Assembly: GCF_002217795.2 (NCBI RefSeq)
Contig: NZ_AP018823.1
Span: 124,001 to 188,000, forward strand
Direction: 5' to 3'
Length of the DNA: 64,000 nt
DNA from: Aquitalea magnusonii
Lineage (GTDB): Bacteria > Pseudomonadota > Gammaproteobacteria > Burkholderiales > Chromobacteriaceae
In this document: piece after piece, positions 20,097 to 29,766 of the stretch
Layout of the letters: each line of letters begins with the position of its first letter
Position numbering within the stretch: the stretch's first letter is position 1
The notes under the pieces: model-generated
Told to the model about the DNA's origin: nothing
The model's input: only the letters and a program-made list of their open reading frames with translations
Databases searched by the model: none
Made by a program: the position numbers and the translations under genes

Positions 20097-21344
20097 ATGT
20101 TGAAACGTTTGTTGCTGTCCCTGCCGCTGCTGTGGCTTGCTGCCTGTTCCACTACCTACACACCGACGTTGCCCGATGGCCGTGGCCAGCTCAGCCCGGC
20201 GTCGCTGCCGGCTTGGCAGCAGCAGCCGATGGGCGATACCCTGCTGGCGCTCAAGCAAAGCTGCAAAGCCATGGCGCGCAAGCCCGCCTGGCAAGCCGTG
20301 TGTGCCGATGCCGCCCGCATTCCGCCGGAGGATGGCGTACAGGTACGCCAGTTTTTTGAGACGCGCTTCAATGCCTGGCCGGTGCGTGATGGTGCCAGCA
20401 GCAGTGGCCTGATTACCGGTTATTACGAGCCGCTGCTCAATGGCAGCCGCAGCCGCAGCGAACGCACGCCGTGGCCGGTGTATGGCGTGCCGGCGGATCT
20501 GCTGGTGCTGGACTACCCTGCCGCCCTGCATGGCCGCAGCGTGCTGGTGGCACGCCGTAGCGCTGCCAACCGTCTGCAGCTATTGCCGGACAAAACCGTG
20601 GCCGGGGCCGGGGAAGTGGAAATTCATCCGGCCGATTTTCCGGTCGATCGTCCCGGCGGCAAGCTGAAAGGGCGTTTGTCCGGCAACCGTCTGCTGCCGT
20701 ACTACACCCGGGCGGAAATCAATCAGGGCAAGGGCGTGTCCACCGCGCCGGTGCTGGCCTGGGTGGAGGATCCGGTAGAGCTGTTCTTCCTGCAGGTGCA
20801 GGGCTCGGGGCGGATTCAGTTGGAGGATGGCAGCTTTCTGCACGTCGGTTACGCCGAACAGAACGGCTACAACTACCAGTCCATCGGCAAATGGCTGGTG
20901 GACAAAGGGGAAATGACGCTGGCCAATGCATCCATGCAGGGCATCCAGGCCTGGATCAAGGCTAATCCCGGCAAGCAGCAAGCCTTGTTTGGCGTCAACC
21001 CCAGCTATGTCTTTTTCAAAGTGCTGCCGGGCGGTGACAGCGGCCCTGCCGGAGCGCTGGGGGTGCCGCTCACCGGTGGTTACAGCATTGCGGTGGACCC
21101 GCGTTACATCCCGCTGGGTACGCCGGTTTATCTGGCGACAACCTGGCCCTTGTCGCAGCAGCCGCTGACCCGGCTGGTGCATGCCCAGGATACCGGCAGC
21201 GCCATCAAGGGCGCGGTGCGGGCCGATTTGTTCTGGGGCTATGGCAGCGAGGCCGGCATGTATGCCGGCAAAATGAAACAAAGCGGCAGCCTGTGGATGT
21301 TGTTGCCCCGCGGGGTGACGCCATCGATGGCGGCGGCACCGTGA
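20097..21344 (+). CDS. mltA: Membrane-bound lytic murein transglycosylase A
   Basis: A 415-residue outer-membrane lipoprotein that cleaves peptidoglycan between MurNAc and GlcNAc. The lipobox is LAAC at residues about 14-17. The MltA barrel domain includes GLITGYYEPLLNGS, PYYTRAEIN and FFLQVQGSGRIQL. A C-terminal 3D domain carries the catalytic aspartate in HAQDTGSAIKGAVRADLFWG. No strong ribosome-binding site is seen at the ATG at 20097, chosen because it starts the lipoprotein signal. An efflux pair follows 25 bases downstream and may be cotranscribed. Confidence 0.95.
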   Translation: MLKRLLLSLPLLWLAACSTTYTPTLPDGRGQLSPASLPAWQQQPMGDTLLALKQSCKAMARKPAWQAVCADAARIPPEDGVQVRQFFETRFNAWPVRDGASSSGLITGYYEPLLNGSRSRSERTPWPVYGVPADLLVLDYPAALHGRSVLVARRSAANRLQLLPDKTVAGAGEVEIHPADFPVDRPGGKLKGRLSGNRLLPYYTRAEINQGKGVSTAPVLAWVEDPVELFFLQVQGSGRIQLEDGSFLHVGYAEQNGYNYQSIGKWLVDKGEMTLANASMQGIQAWIKANPGKQQALFGVNPSYVFFKVLPGGDSGPAGALGVPLTGGYSIAVDPRYIPLGTPVYLATTWPLSQQPLTRLVHAQDTGSAIKGAVRADLFWGYGSEAGMYAGKMKQSGSLWMLLPRGVTPSMAAAP

Positions 21345-21369
21345 TGATCAGAAACGGAACAAGAAAGAC

Positions 21370-22485
21370 ATGAAGTCGAGCTGGCTGGGTTGGGGAATCA
21401 TGCTAGGGGGATTGGCGGCCTGCAGTGGCGGCCATGATGTTGCCACCGAGGGCAAGACGGCCGCATCTGCGGTGGCGGCGCACATACCGTCACGGGCGCT
21501 GTCACGTGCCGATATCGAAGTGGCCGCGCGTGGCAGCCTGCGTGACACCCTGCCGTTTACCGGCACGCTGGCGGCGCTCAAGAGCAGCAGTATTGCCGCC
21601 GAAGTGGAGGCACGGGTACGCGATGTGCTGGTGCGCGAGGGCGAGGTGGTGCAGCAAGGCCAGGTGCTGGCGCGGCTGGATTCGGAGTCGCTGGACCAGT
21701 CGGTCAGCGAGCAGCAGGCCCAACTGGCCGGTAATCAGTCGCGGTTAAAGCTGGCGCGCATCAAGCTGGACAAGCAGCACGAGCTACTGCAGAAGGGTTT
21801 CATTTCCCAGTTGGCCTATGACGAGGCCGAAAGCGAGTACACCGTGCGCCAGGGCGAGCTGCAGGCGCAAAGCAGCCAGTTGGCACGCGCCCGCCGCCAG
21901 CAGGCCGACAGTGTGGTGCGCGCTCCGATTGCGGGTGTGGTGTACGAACGCAAGATCAACCCAGGAGAAATCGCCGCCAAGAATGCGCGTTTATTCTCGA
22001 TTGCCGATCTTGGCACGCTGGAACTGAGCGCCAGTGTGCCGTCGCAATGGATTGGCCGCATCAAGCCCGGTCAGCAGGCACGTTTCAGCGTGGAGGGCTT
22101 GCCGGACGAGTTTCTTGGCGAAGTGGTGCGGGTCAATCCGGTGGCGCAGAGCGGCACGCGCAGCTTTCTCATCTATATCCGGGTGAATAATGCCGACGGC
22201 CACCTGAAGGCCGGGCAGTTTGCCAAGGGTGGCGTGGTGCTGCGTGCGCTGGACGGGCAGGTGGTGCTGCCGCAAACCGCGGTACAGGATGTGCAAGGAC
22301 AGCCCTGGGTGATGCTGGTGACGCAAGGGCGGCTCAAGCGTCAGCCGGTCAAGGTTCTGCTGTGGTCGCAAAACGAGCGCAAGCTGGCGGTGGAAGGACT
22401 CAGTCCCGGTCAGGTGGTGCTGGCCGCCCCCTTGCTGGGCGTGGCCAGCGGGGATGCCGTTACCCTGCCGGCGCAACTTAAATAA
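21370..22485 (+). CDS. RND efflux membrane-fusion protein (periplasmic adaptor)
   Basis: A 371-residue adaptor that links an RND pump to an outer-membrane channel. A lipoprotein signal with lipobox LAAC occupies residues 1-18. The biotinyl-lipoyl halves flank a coiled-coil hairpin: VRDVLVREGEVVQQGQVLARLDSESL, then the hairpin with QHELLQKGFISQLAYDEAESEY, then VVRAPIAGVVYERKINPGE. Beta-barrel and membrane-proximal domains follow. It is 14 bases upstream of the pump gene. Substrates are unknown. Confidence 0.92.
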   Translation: MKSSWLGWGIMLGGLAACSGGHDVATEGKTAASAVAAHIPSRALSRADIEVAARGSLRDTLPFTGTLAALKSSSIAAEVEARVRDVLVREGEVVQQGQVLARLDSESLDQSVSEQQAQLAGNQSRLKLARIKLDKQHELLQKGFISQLAYDEAESEYTVRQGELQAQSSQLARARRQQADSVVRAPIAGVVYERKINPGEIAAKNARLFSIADLGTLELSASVPSQWIGRIKPGQQARFSVEGLPDEFLGEVVRVNPVAQSGTRSFLIYIRVNNADGHLKAGQFAKGGVVLRALDGQVVLPQTAVQDVQGQPWVMLVTQGRLKRQPVKVLLWSQNERKLAVEGLSPGQVVLAAPLLGVASGDAVTLPAQLK

Positions 22486-22498
22486 TAAGGGGACAAGC

Positions 22499-25400
22499 AT
22501 GTGGTTGACCCGTGTCAGCGTGCGCAATCCCTATTTCGCCACGGTCCTGATGCTGGCCTTGCTGGTACTGGGGCTGTTTGCCTGGTCGCGCCTGCCGGTG
22601 GAGGAGTTGCCGGACATCCGTTTCCCGGTGGCGGTGGTCAGCACCCATTACAGCGGTGCTTCGCCCGAGGTGGTGGAAAGCGAAGTCACGCGCCCGCTGG
22701 AAGAAGCCATCAATACCATCAATGGCATCAAGCATATCCGTTCCTATTCGTTTGAAGGCAGCTCCACCATCGTGGTGGAGTTTGCCCTGAGCGTGGATCC
22801 GGCGGTGGCGGTACAGGATGTGCGTGACCGGGTGGGCGGCGTGCAGGGGCGCTTCCGTCGCGAAATCGATACCCCCTCGGTATCGCAGTTCAACCCCAAC
22901 GACCAGCCGCTATTATCCATCAGCTTCAGTTCCAGCCAGGTATCGCAGCGCACGCTCACCACCTGGCTGGACAACACCCTGAAAAAGCGCCTGCAGATTG
23001 TGACCGGGGTTGGCGAAGCCAAGGTGGTGGGTGGCGTCAAGCGTCAGATCCGCATTGATGTGGACCCCTACCGGCTGGAATCCAGCGGCCTGTCCTTGCA
23101 GGAAGTGGCCGATGCCATTCGGGCAGGCAACCGCGACTACCCGGCCGGCGCGGTCAGCAGCGCCAGCAATGAAATGAATGTGCGGGTGAGCGGCAAGCTC
23201 AAGTCGCCGGAGGATTTTGCCAATCTGGTTACCGGCTATCGCAATGGCAGCACCATCCGCCTGTCGGATGTGGCTACGGTGAGCGATGCCGAAGCCGAGG
23301 CATCCAGCATGACGCTGATTGATGGCAAGCCAGGGGTTGGCATCGATATCCGTGCCGCGCGCGGTGCCAATGTGGTGGAGGTGGCCGATGGCGTGAAACA
23401 GGTGATCCACGACATGCAAGGCAGCATGCCGGCCGGTACACAGGTACACATCAGTTACGACAAGTCGGAGGATGTGAAGAAATCGCTGGCCAATGTGGAA
23501 GCCACCTTGCTGGAAGGTGCCGGCCTGACCGTGCTGATCGTGTTCCTGTTTCTGGGGAGCTGGCGCAGCACGGTGATTACCGGACTCACCCTGCCGGTGG
23601 CGCTGATTGGCACCTTGTTTGCCTTGCAGGCACTGGGTTTCACCCTCAACCTGATGACGCTGATGGCACTCTCCCTGTCCATCGGCCTGCTGATCGACGA
23701 TGCCATCGTGGTGCGGGAAAACATCGTGCGCCATCGCCAGTTGGGCAAGAGCCATTATCAGGCGGCGCTGGATGGCACCAATGAAATCGGCCTGGCGGTG
23801 CTGGCCACCACCCTTACCGTGGTGGCGGTGTTTCTGCCAGTGGGCTTCATGAGCGGGATCATCGGCAAGTTCTTTCACCAGTTTGGCCTCACCGTCACGG
23901 TAGCGGTGCTGATTTCCATGCTGGTCAGCTTCACACTGGACCCGATGCTGTCGTCGATCTGGCCAGACCCGCACCAGCATGGCGACCGCCATCGTGGTCC
24001 GCTGGGGCGCATGCTGGACTGGTGCGAAAGCTCCTTGGACCGCTTGGCCGACTACTACGTACACAGCATCCGCTGGGTGCTGGACCACCGCAAGACAGTG
24101 TTGCTGGCCGCGCTGCTGTTGCTGGTGGGCAGCTTCATGCTGGTGCCGCGTATTGGCGGTGAATTCATGCCACGGCAGGACAAGGGCAAGTTTTCCCTGT
24201 CCTACAAAACGGCGCCGGGCTCCTCGCTGGACTACACCGCCAGCAAGGGACGCGAACTGGAAGCCCTGCTGCGCCAACTGCCTGAAGTACGGTCCATCCA
24301 GTTGACCGCCGGCAGCAGCAGTTTCAGCGCCAGCAAGACCGATGGCCAGTTGCTGGTTGATATGGGCAGCAAAACCAGCCGCCATCACAGCCTGTTCAGT
24401 GCGATGCAGCAGGCGCGCGCGCTGGCCAATCGCGTGGCCGGGGTGGAAATCCTGTCGGTGGAGGAAATGGGCAAGGAGGGGCCGGGTGGCAAGCCCATCA
24501 ATATTGGCTTGCGCGGCAGCAATCTTGGCGAACTGGATGCCGCGGCCAATCTCCTGATCAGCCAATTGGCCAAGGTCAAGGGCGTGGGGGATTTGCAAAG
24601 CAGCCTGTCCGATGCCGACCCGGCCATCAAGCTGGAAGTGCGGCGTGATGCCGCCGCCAGCCTGGGCGTGGATCTGAACCGGGTGGGCAGTACCTTGTCG
24701 CAATTGCTGGCCGGCGATGTGGTGGGCAGTTGGGAAGCGCCGGATGGCGAAAACTACGATGTGCTGCTGCAAGTGCCACGCAGCGAACGGCGCAACGAAC
24801 TGCTGGACATCATTACCGTCGCCGGGCGTCCTGATGCCAACGGTGCGGCCAGCATGGTGCCCTTGTCCACGGTGACAAGGCTGAGTCCGGGGCTGAGCCC
24901 GCGCCAGATCGACCGGGTAGACCTGCTGCGCCAAGTAACGGTAACCGGCAATATTGCCGGACGCGATGCCGGATCGGTATTTGCCGACATCAGCAAGATC
25001 ACCGCCGGACTCAAGCTGCCAGCGGGCGTGGTATTGGCCGAGGAAGGCGAACGCCGCGACATGGAAGAATCGCTGGGCTACGCGCTGCAGGCCCTGGCCA
25101 TGGGGGTGATTTTCATCTACATGATCCTGGCGGCGCAGTTCCGCAGTTTCACCATGCCGCTGGCCATCATGGTGGCCTTGCCGCTGGCCTTTGTCGGCGT
25201 GTTTGTTGCCTTGTGGCTCTGCGGCTCCACGCTGAACATGTTCTCGGTCATCGGCATCATCATGCTGATGGGGCTGGCGGCCAAGAACGGCATTCTGCTG
25301 GTTGATTTCATCAACCAGTCACGCCAGGAAGGCATGACGCGCAACGAGGCCATCGTGGCCGCGGGCCGGGTACGTCTGCGGCCCATCATGATGACCAGTC

Positions 25401-25651
25401 TGGCCATGATTTTCGGCATGCTGCCCATGGCCATTGGCGGCAGCGAAGGGGCGGAAACCCGCGGCCCGATGGCACACGCCATCATTGGCGGCATGGTCAG
25501 TTCCACTTTGCTCACCCTGATTGTGCTGCCGGTGGTCTACAGCTATCTGGATGGCGTGCGCCAGTACTTGCGTCGCTGCTTGGGCGCGGGTAACCAGCCC
25601 CATGCCGCCGTGCAGGCCGGGCTAGGTCATACTGACCGAAAGGACGGCTAG
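22499..25651 (+). CDS. RND efflux pump, inner-membrane subunit (HAE1-like)
   Basis: A 1050-residue proton-driven exporter of the AcrB/MdtB superfamily. It has an N-terminal helix ([20 protein letters not shown]), two large periplasmic loops, and twelve expected membrane helices. The essential proton-relay aspartates are in [15 protein letters not shown], and the second half has [25 protein letters not shown] and [25 protein letters not shown] precedes the ATG at 22499. No outer-membrane factor is encoded nearby, so the pump must use a TolC-type channel from elsewhere. Confidence 0.94.
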   Translation: MWLTRVSVRNPYFATVLMLALLVLGLFAWSRLPVEELPDIRFPVAVVSTHYSGASPEVVESEVTRPLEEAINTINGIKHIRSYSFEGSSTIVVEFALSVDPAVAVQDVRDRVGGVQGRFRREIDTPSVSQFNPNDQPLLSISFSSSQVSQRTLTTWLDNTLKKRLQIVTGVGEAKVVGGVKRQIRIDVDPYRLESSGLSLQEVADAIRAGNRDYPAGAVSSASNEMNVRVSGKLKSPEDFANLVTGYRNGSTIRLSDVATVSDAEAEASSMTLIDGKPGVGIDIRAARGANVVEVADGVKQVIHDMQGSMPAGTQVHISYDKSEDVKKSLANVEATLLEGAGLTVLIVFLFLGSWRSTVITGLTLPVALIGTLFALQALGFTLNLMTLMALSLSIGLLIDDAIVVRENIVRHRQLGKSHYQAALDGTNEIGLAVLATTLTVVAVFLPVGFMSGIIGKFFHQFGLTVTVAVLISMLVSFTLDPMLSSIWPDPHQHGDRHRGPLGRMLDWCESSLDRLADYYVHSIRWVLDHRKTVLLAALLLLVGSFMLVPRIGGEFMPRQDKGKFSLSYKTAPGSSLDYTASKGRELEALLRQLPEVRSIQLTAGSSSFSASKTDGQLLVDMGSKTSRHHSLFSAMQQARALANRVAGVEILSVEEMGKEGPGGKPINIGLRGSNLGELDAAANLLISQLAKVKGVGDLQSSLSDADPAIKLEVRRDAAASLGVDLNRVGSTLSQLLAGDVVGSWEAPDGENYDVLLQVPRSERRNELLDIITVAGRPDANGAASMVPLSTVTRLSPGLSPRQIDRVDLLRQVTVTGNIAGRDAGSVFADISKITAGLKLPAGVVLAEEGERRDMEESLGYALQALAMGVIFIYMILAAQFRSFTMPLAIMVALPLAFVGVFVALWLCGSTLNMFSVIGIIMLMGLAAKNGILLVDFINQSRQEGMTRNEAIVAAGRVRLRPIMMTSLAMIFGMLPMAIGGSEGAETRGPMAHAIIGGMVSSTLLTLIVLPVVYSYLDGVRQYLRRCLGAGNQPHAAVQAGLGHTDRKDG

Positions 25652-25668
25652 ACCCCAGGCTCGTTTTC

Positions 25669-25674
25669 TATAAT
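25669..25674 (+). promoter_or_regulatory. Candidate -10 box before the binding-protein gene
   Basis: A perfect TATAAT 80 bases before the next gene, in the short gap after the RND pump. No good -35 is visible at 16-18 bases, so this is a partial promoter match. Confidence 0.35.
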
Positions 25675-25753
25675 CGGATTCTTGATTCTGTCTGAAGTAT
25701 GCGGTTTTCCGACCTGCGGCCTGAACGGTGGCGGAAGGCCTGGGGAGAATGTC

Positions 25754-26608
25754 ATGTACCGCTGGATTGTCTGCTGCGTGCTTGCTGTGCTGTTATCTCC
25801 GTCGGCATCTGCTGCGGTGCCGCCGGTCCCGGTGCGTTATGCGCTGGTGTCCGGGCTGGAAGACCCGCACCTGCCCTACATGCTGTCACTCCTGCAACTG
25901 GCCTGTGACGAGGTAGCGCTGCGCTGTCAGTTGCAGGCGGCCACCACCATGAACCAGTCGCGGGCCATGGTGCAGATGGGCAAGCGGGACGGAGGCATTG
26001 ATCTGTTCTGGGGCATGACCAGCCGTGAGCGCGAGCAGCAGGCCATTCCCATCCGCATTCCGCTGGACAAAGGCTTGCTGGGCTGGCGGGTGGCGCTGGT
26101 CAATGCCAGTGAGCCGGATGTATTGGCCGGCATTCGCGATGTGCGGCAGCTTGCCCGACTGGTGGCCGGCCAGGTGGCGGATTGGCCGGATACCGCCATC
26201 TTGCGTAATGCCGGGCTGCAGGTGCGTACCAGTCAGGATTACGGCAATCTGTTTCCCATGCTGCAAAGAAAGCGCTTTGACTATTTTCCGCGCAGTGTGA
26301 TTGAAGTGCAGCGCGAGGCGGCTTTTCCGGTTGCCAAGGGGCTGCTGATTGACCGCAATCTGGTGCTGCACTATCCCACGGCCATGTATTTTTTTGTCAG
26401 CCCGCACAAGCCCGAGCTGGCCTCCCAACTGGAGCAGGGCCTGCGCAAGGCATTGAAGGATGGCCGTTTCAACCAGCTATTCCAGCGTTATAACGGCCAA
26501 CTGCTGTCACAGTTGGCGCTTGCCAAGCGGCAGGAAATTCCGCTGGCTAATCCGCTGCTGCCCGCGGCCACGCCCTTGCAGGACAGCGCACTGTGGTATC
26601 ACCCCTGA
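25754..26608 (+). CDS. Periplasmic solute-binding-like protein (SBP_bac_3 type), orphan
   Basis: A 284-residue exported protein. The signal peptide (WIVCCVLAVLLSPSASAA) is followed by a two-lobe binding-protein fold of the family-3 type. Recognisable parts include the central GIRDVRQLARLVAGQVADWPDTAILRNAGLQV hinge region and the C-terminal FVSPHKPELASQLEQGLRKALKDGRFNQLFQRYN. No ABC permease or ATPase genes lie nearby and no membrane-anchored output domain is present, so ligand and partner are unknown. GGGGAGAATGTC precedes the ATG at 25754. It is convergent with a LysR gene. Confidence 0.75.
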   Translation: MYRWIVCCVLAVLLSPSASAAVPPVPVRYALVSGLEDPHLPYMLSLLQLACDEVALRCQLQAATTMNQSRAMVQMGKRDGGIDLFWGMTSREREQQAIPIRIPLDKGLLGWRVALVNASEPDVLAGIRDVRQLARLVAGQVADWPDTAILRNAGLQVRTSQDYGNLFPMLQRKRFDYFPRSVIEVQREAAFPVAKGLLIDRNLVLHYPTAMYFFVSPHKPELASQLEQGLRKALKDGRFNQLFQRYNGQLLSQLALAKRQEIPLANPLLPAATPLQDSALWYHP

Positions 26609-26634
26609 GTGCGGCTGGACTTGCCCCTGTACTG

Positions 26635-27528
26635 TCATGCCGGGTGTGGCCTGCCTTCTTCCTCCAGCCATTGGCAGAAGGCGGCCACCAGCTCATCGCC
26701 CACCAGTGACTGCGGCACGGCCCATGAGTAACCGCGTACAGATATTTCCGGCCCATCCAGTGGTGCCACCAGCTTGCCGCTGGCCAGTTCGCTTTCAATC
26801 ACCGGCAATGCGCCCAGAGTGACGCCCAGTCCGTCCACCGCCCCCTGCAAGGCCAGATAGTAATGATCAAAATGCTGGTCTGCGGCCGATTGCAGGCCGG
26901 GCACGCCGGCTGCCGCCAGCCAGCGCGACCAGGCAACCGGTCGGGTTTCCGAATGCAGCAGGGTGTGGGCGGCCAGATCGGCTGGCTGGCGGATGGGCTG
27001 ACGCGCCAGCAAGGCCGGGCTGCACACCGGAATTTCCCGCTCGGTCAGAAAAGCGTGCGATACAAAACCATGCCAGTGATCCTTGCCACGCCGGATGGCA
27101 ATGTCGAAGTCGGCATTCTGGTTGTTGATGCTGGCGTCCGAGGTTGCCAGGCGCAGTTCCACCCCGGGATAGCGCAATTGAAAGCGTGTAAGCCTGGGCA
27201 ATAGCCAGTGCATGGCCAGCGTCGGGGTGACATTGATGTTGAGTCGCCGCCCCTGTTTGCGCGCAATCAGTTTTTCCGTGGCACCCGCAATGCCATCCAG
27301 CGCCGCCTGGATGGCGGGCAGATAGGATTGCCCGGCAGCCGACAAGCGTACCCGACGGCCATGACGTTCAAACAGGGCCACTCCCAGCCAGTCCTCCAAC
27401 TGTTGTATCTGGCGGCTGATGGCACCATGCGTCACATAAAGCGTCTGGGCAGCCGCACTGAAGCTGCCTTGCCGGGCTGCGGATTCAAAGGCTTTCAGTG
27501 CATTGAGCGGTGGGAGTCTACGATTCAT
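26635..27528 (-). CDS. LysR-family regulator, GcvA-like
   Basis: A 297-residue LysR-type regulator. The N-terminal helix-turn-helix reads LPPLNALKAFESAARQGSFSAAAQTLYVTHGAISRQIQQLE, the GcvA-subgroup signature, followed by WLGVALFERHGRRVRL. The effector domain includes DFDIAIRRGKDHWHG. The start MNRRLPPLNAL at 27528 is typical of the subgroup; an in-frame ATG further upstream is less likely. It is divergent from the chromate-transporter pair, with 76 bases between starts, so it may control that pair. The inducer cannot be predicted. Confidence 0.88.
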   Translation of the reverse strand: MNRRLPPLNALKAFESAARQGSFSAAAQTLYVTHGAISRQIQQLEDWLGVALFERHGRRVRLSAAGQSYLPAIQAALDGIAGATEKLIARKQGRRLNINVTPTLAMHWLLPRLTRFQLRYPGVELRLATSDASINNQNADFDIAIRRGKDHWHGFVSHAFLTEREIPVCSPALLARQPIRQPADLAAHTLLHSETRPVAWSRWLAAAGVPGLQSAADQHFDHYYLALQGAVDGLGVTLGALPVIESELASGKLVAPLDGPEISVRGYSWAVPQSLVGDELVAAFCQWLEEEGRPHPA

Positions 27529-27604
27529 GCTGGTGAGTCTAGCGCACAAGCAATGCCATAAAAACTCGTTTGTTGTGTACACCGGAGCACGCTAGCCTTG
27601 CCAT

Positions 27605-28168
27605 ATGAATCCCACACTCAATATTCCCAACCGGCGGCAGTTGTTCATCGGCTTTTTCAGCATTGGCCTGAGCGGCTTTGGCGGTGTGTTGCCGTTGGCC
27701 CATCGCATGCTGGTGCAACAGCGGCGCTGGCTCTCCGAAGAAGAATTTACCGAACTGCTGGGCCTGGGCCAGATTCTGCCTGGCCCCAATATCGTCAATA
27801 TGTCGATTGCCATCGGCGCGCGTTTTCATGGTGTGGCCGGTGCCTGGCTGGCCGTGGCCGGTTTGATGTTGGCACCGCTGGTCATCGTACTGGGCATGGC
27901 GGTGCTGTATGACCACTACCGTAATCTGCCCGATGTGCAAGGCACGCTGCATGGATTGGCGTCTGCGGCGGCAGGCTTGCTGCTGGCCATGGTGCTGCGC
28001 ATGGGGGAGAAGATTGAACGGCATCCCTTGGCCTTGCTGATGGCCATGCTGACCTTCATCGCCGTCGGCATCTTGCGCTGGCCCTTGCTGCCGGTGCTGT
28101 TGCTGCTTGGCCCGGTTTCGATATGGCTGGCCCGCCGTCGCCAGCGGCAAGGAGGGGAGGCATGTTGA
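27605..28168 (+). CDS. Chromate transporter, short-chain subunit 1
   Basis: A 187-residue membrane protein of the CHR family. It has the motif FSIGLSGFGGVLPLAHRML and the PGPN segment (LGLGQILPGPNIVNMSIAIG), with about five to six hydrophobic helices. Short-chain CHR proteins are encoded as tandem pairs and form a heteromeric exporter; the next gene is the partner. CHR proteins can export chromate, but many are of untested specificity. The pair is divergent from a LysR-type regulator. Confidence 0.88.
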   Translation: MNPTLNIPNRRQLFIGFFSIGLSGFGGVLPLAHRMLVQQRRWLSEEEFTELLGLGQILPGPNIVNMSIAIGARFHGVAGAWLAVAGLMLAPLVIVLGMAVLYDHYRNLPDVQGTLHGLASAAAGLLLAMVLRMGEKIERHPLALLMAMLTFIAVGILRWPLLPVLLLLGPVSIWLARRRQRQGGEAC

Positions 28169-28683
28169 TCCTGCTATCCTTGCTGGCCAGTTTTTCCCTG
28201 TTCTCGCTGATGGCGGTGGGCGGGGCGGTTACCTTGATTCCGGAAATGCACTACTACGTGGTGGAAAGCCATCACTGGATGACGGGCCAGGAATTTGCCG
28301 CCCTGTTTGCCATCGCTCAGGCCGCGCCTGGCCCCAATGTGCTGGTGGTCAGCCTGATCGGCTGGAAGGTGGCCGGACTGGCCGGTGCCTTGGTGGCTAC
28401 GGTGGGCATGTGCGGGCCATCGTCCCTGCTGTGTTATTACGTGGCCCGGCTGTGGCAGCGCTTTCATGCCTCGCCCTGGCGGCGTGCCATCGAGCGCGGG
28501 CTGGCACCGCTCACCATCGGCCTGGTGGCCGGCAGTGCCATGCTGATGAGCGAGGCGGCCAACCAGCATCCGGCAGGCTGGCTGCTATGTGCGGCAACAA
28601 CGCTGCTGGCGTGGCGCACGCGCATCAATCCGCTGTGGCTGCTGGCGGGCGGCGCGCTGCTGGGCTTGAGCGGCTGGCTTTGA
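28162..28683 (+). CDS. Chromate transporter, short-chain subunit 2
   Basis: A 173-residue membrane protein, the second half of the split CHR transporter. It shows FSLMAVGGAVTLIPEMHYYVV and the PGPN segment (FAIAQAAPGPNVLVVSLIGW). The start ATG overlaps the first subunit by 7 bases, with AGGAGGGGAGG as a strong ribosome-binding site, consistent with translational coupling. The longer open frame upstream in subunit 1 is not used. Confidence 0.88.
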   Translation: MLILLSLLASFSLFSLMAVGGAVTLIPEMHYYVVESHHWMTGQEFAALFAIAQAAPGPNVLVVSLIGWKVAGLAGALVATVGMCGPSSLLCYYVARLWQRFHASPWRRAIERGLAPLTIGLVAGSAMLMSEAANQHPAGWLLCAATTLLAWRTRINPLWLLAGGALLGLSGWL

Positions 28684-28764
28684 TTCGCTCTGGCGCGGCG
28701 GGCGTCACATGCATTTCATGCAAAGCCCGCAGACTGTGGCGCGAACCCGGCAGCCGGAGCCCTG

Positions 28765-29766
28765 ATGTCTCTTCCCCGCCTTCCCTTGCGCACCAATATG
28801 CTGCTGTTGCTGCTGGCCTTGCGGCTGTGGCTGGTAGAACTGGTGGCCGTGCCTTTGGCCATGGCCTGGCTGCACCCGGCCTATGGCTTGCTGTTGCTGG
28901 CGGCACTGCTGCTGATTCCCTTGCGCTGGCAACTGCTGCATGAGGCTGCCCATGGTCGGCTGCTCCCCTCCCGGCGCTATAACCGGCTGGCCGGGCGCTT
29001 GCTGGCGATCAGCCTGGGCCTGCCGTTTGATGTGTGGCGGCAGGCGCATCTGCTGCACCACCGTTACAGCCGCACCACACTATGCCGGGTAGAGGTTTAT
29101 GAGCCAGGAGCGGAACCCGCCCGCCAACGCCAGTTACTGCTGTGCCTGCGTCTGTGTGGTGGCGCTTATGTGCTGGCCTGGGCTGGCAGTCTCTTGCTGC
29201 TGAGCTATCCTGCGGCCGCACATTGGTCCTGGCTGCAGCAGCGGGTGCCGTTGTGGCCACGCTTGTGCCGGCGCGTGCAAGCCAGTGGCCGGCAAGGGAC
29301 GGCGCGCATGGATGGCGTGCTGGCCTGCCTGTTACCGCTCCTGTCCTTGCTGGTGTACGGCCAGCATCACTGGATGTTGTGCTTGGCCTGGTGGCTGCGC
29401 GCGGTGCTGATTTCCCTCACCGACCATGTCTGCTTTGCCGGCCAGCCACTGGGCTGTGCGCGGCAGGCGGCCAATCTGGCACTGCCGCGCTGGCTGGGCC
29501 TGTGTCTGCTCAACAGCCACTTGCGCGGTGTGCATCAGCGCTGGCCCCAACTGGGCTGGCAGGCCTTGCCGCAGCATTTTGCCGCGGCCGGCCTGTGCTG
29601 GGATGGGGGATTTATCCGCCAGATGTTTGTCGGACAATGGCGTGTCCTGCCGGCGACCAGTCTGCCGGTAATACCCCTGCGCAGGGCAGGGATGGGTATA
29701 ATGCCGGCTGACTTTAATCATTCCAGGCTCGCAAGCCGATACCGACATGACCCAGCTCAAGAATGA
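28765..29766 (+). CDS. Fatty-acid desaturase family protein
   Basis: A 333-residue integral membrane di-iron protein. The three histidine clusters of the family are present: HEAAH near residue 59, HLLHHRY near 95 and HLRGVH near 251. Several hydrophobic helices surround them. Membrane desaturases introduce double bonds into acyl chains or act on related lipids; substrate and position are unknown. The 3' end overlaps hemE by 20 bases, and a TATAAT at 29697 inside its end may serve hemE. It is Leu/Arg-rich, with no signal peptide. Confidence 0.8.
   Translation: MSLPRLPLRTNMLLLLLALRLWLVELVAVPLAMAWLHPAYGLLLLAALLLIPLRWQLLHEAAHGRLLPSRRYNRLAGRLLAISLGLPFDVWRQAHLLHHRYSRTTLCRVEVYEPGAEPARQRQLLLCLRLCGGAYVLAWAGSLLLLSYPAAAHWSWLQQRVPLWPRLCRRVQASGRQGTARMDGVLACLLPLLSLLVYGQHHWMLCLAWWLRAVLISLTDHVCFAGQPLGCARQAANLALPRWLGLCLLNSHLRGVHQRWPQLGWQALPQHFAAAGLCWDGGFIRQMFVGQWRVLPATSLPVIPLRRAGMGIMPADFNHSRLASRYRHDPAQE
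29697..29702 (+). promoter_or_regulatory. Candidate -10 box for hemE
   Basis: A perfect TATAAT 45 bases before the hemE start, inside the end of the desaturase gene. No convincing -35 sits at the expected distance. Confidence 0.35.

Noticed and set aside
22913..24934. A long open frame antisense to the RND pump gene
   Set aside because: Same reasoning: composition typical of high-GC antisense, no ribosome-binding site, and the sense strand carries a clear RND protein.
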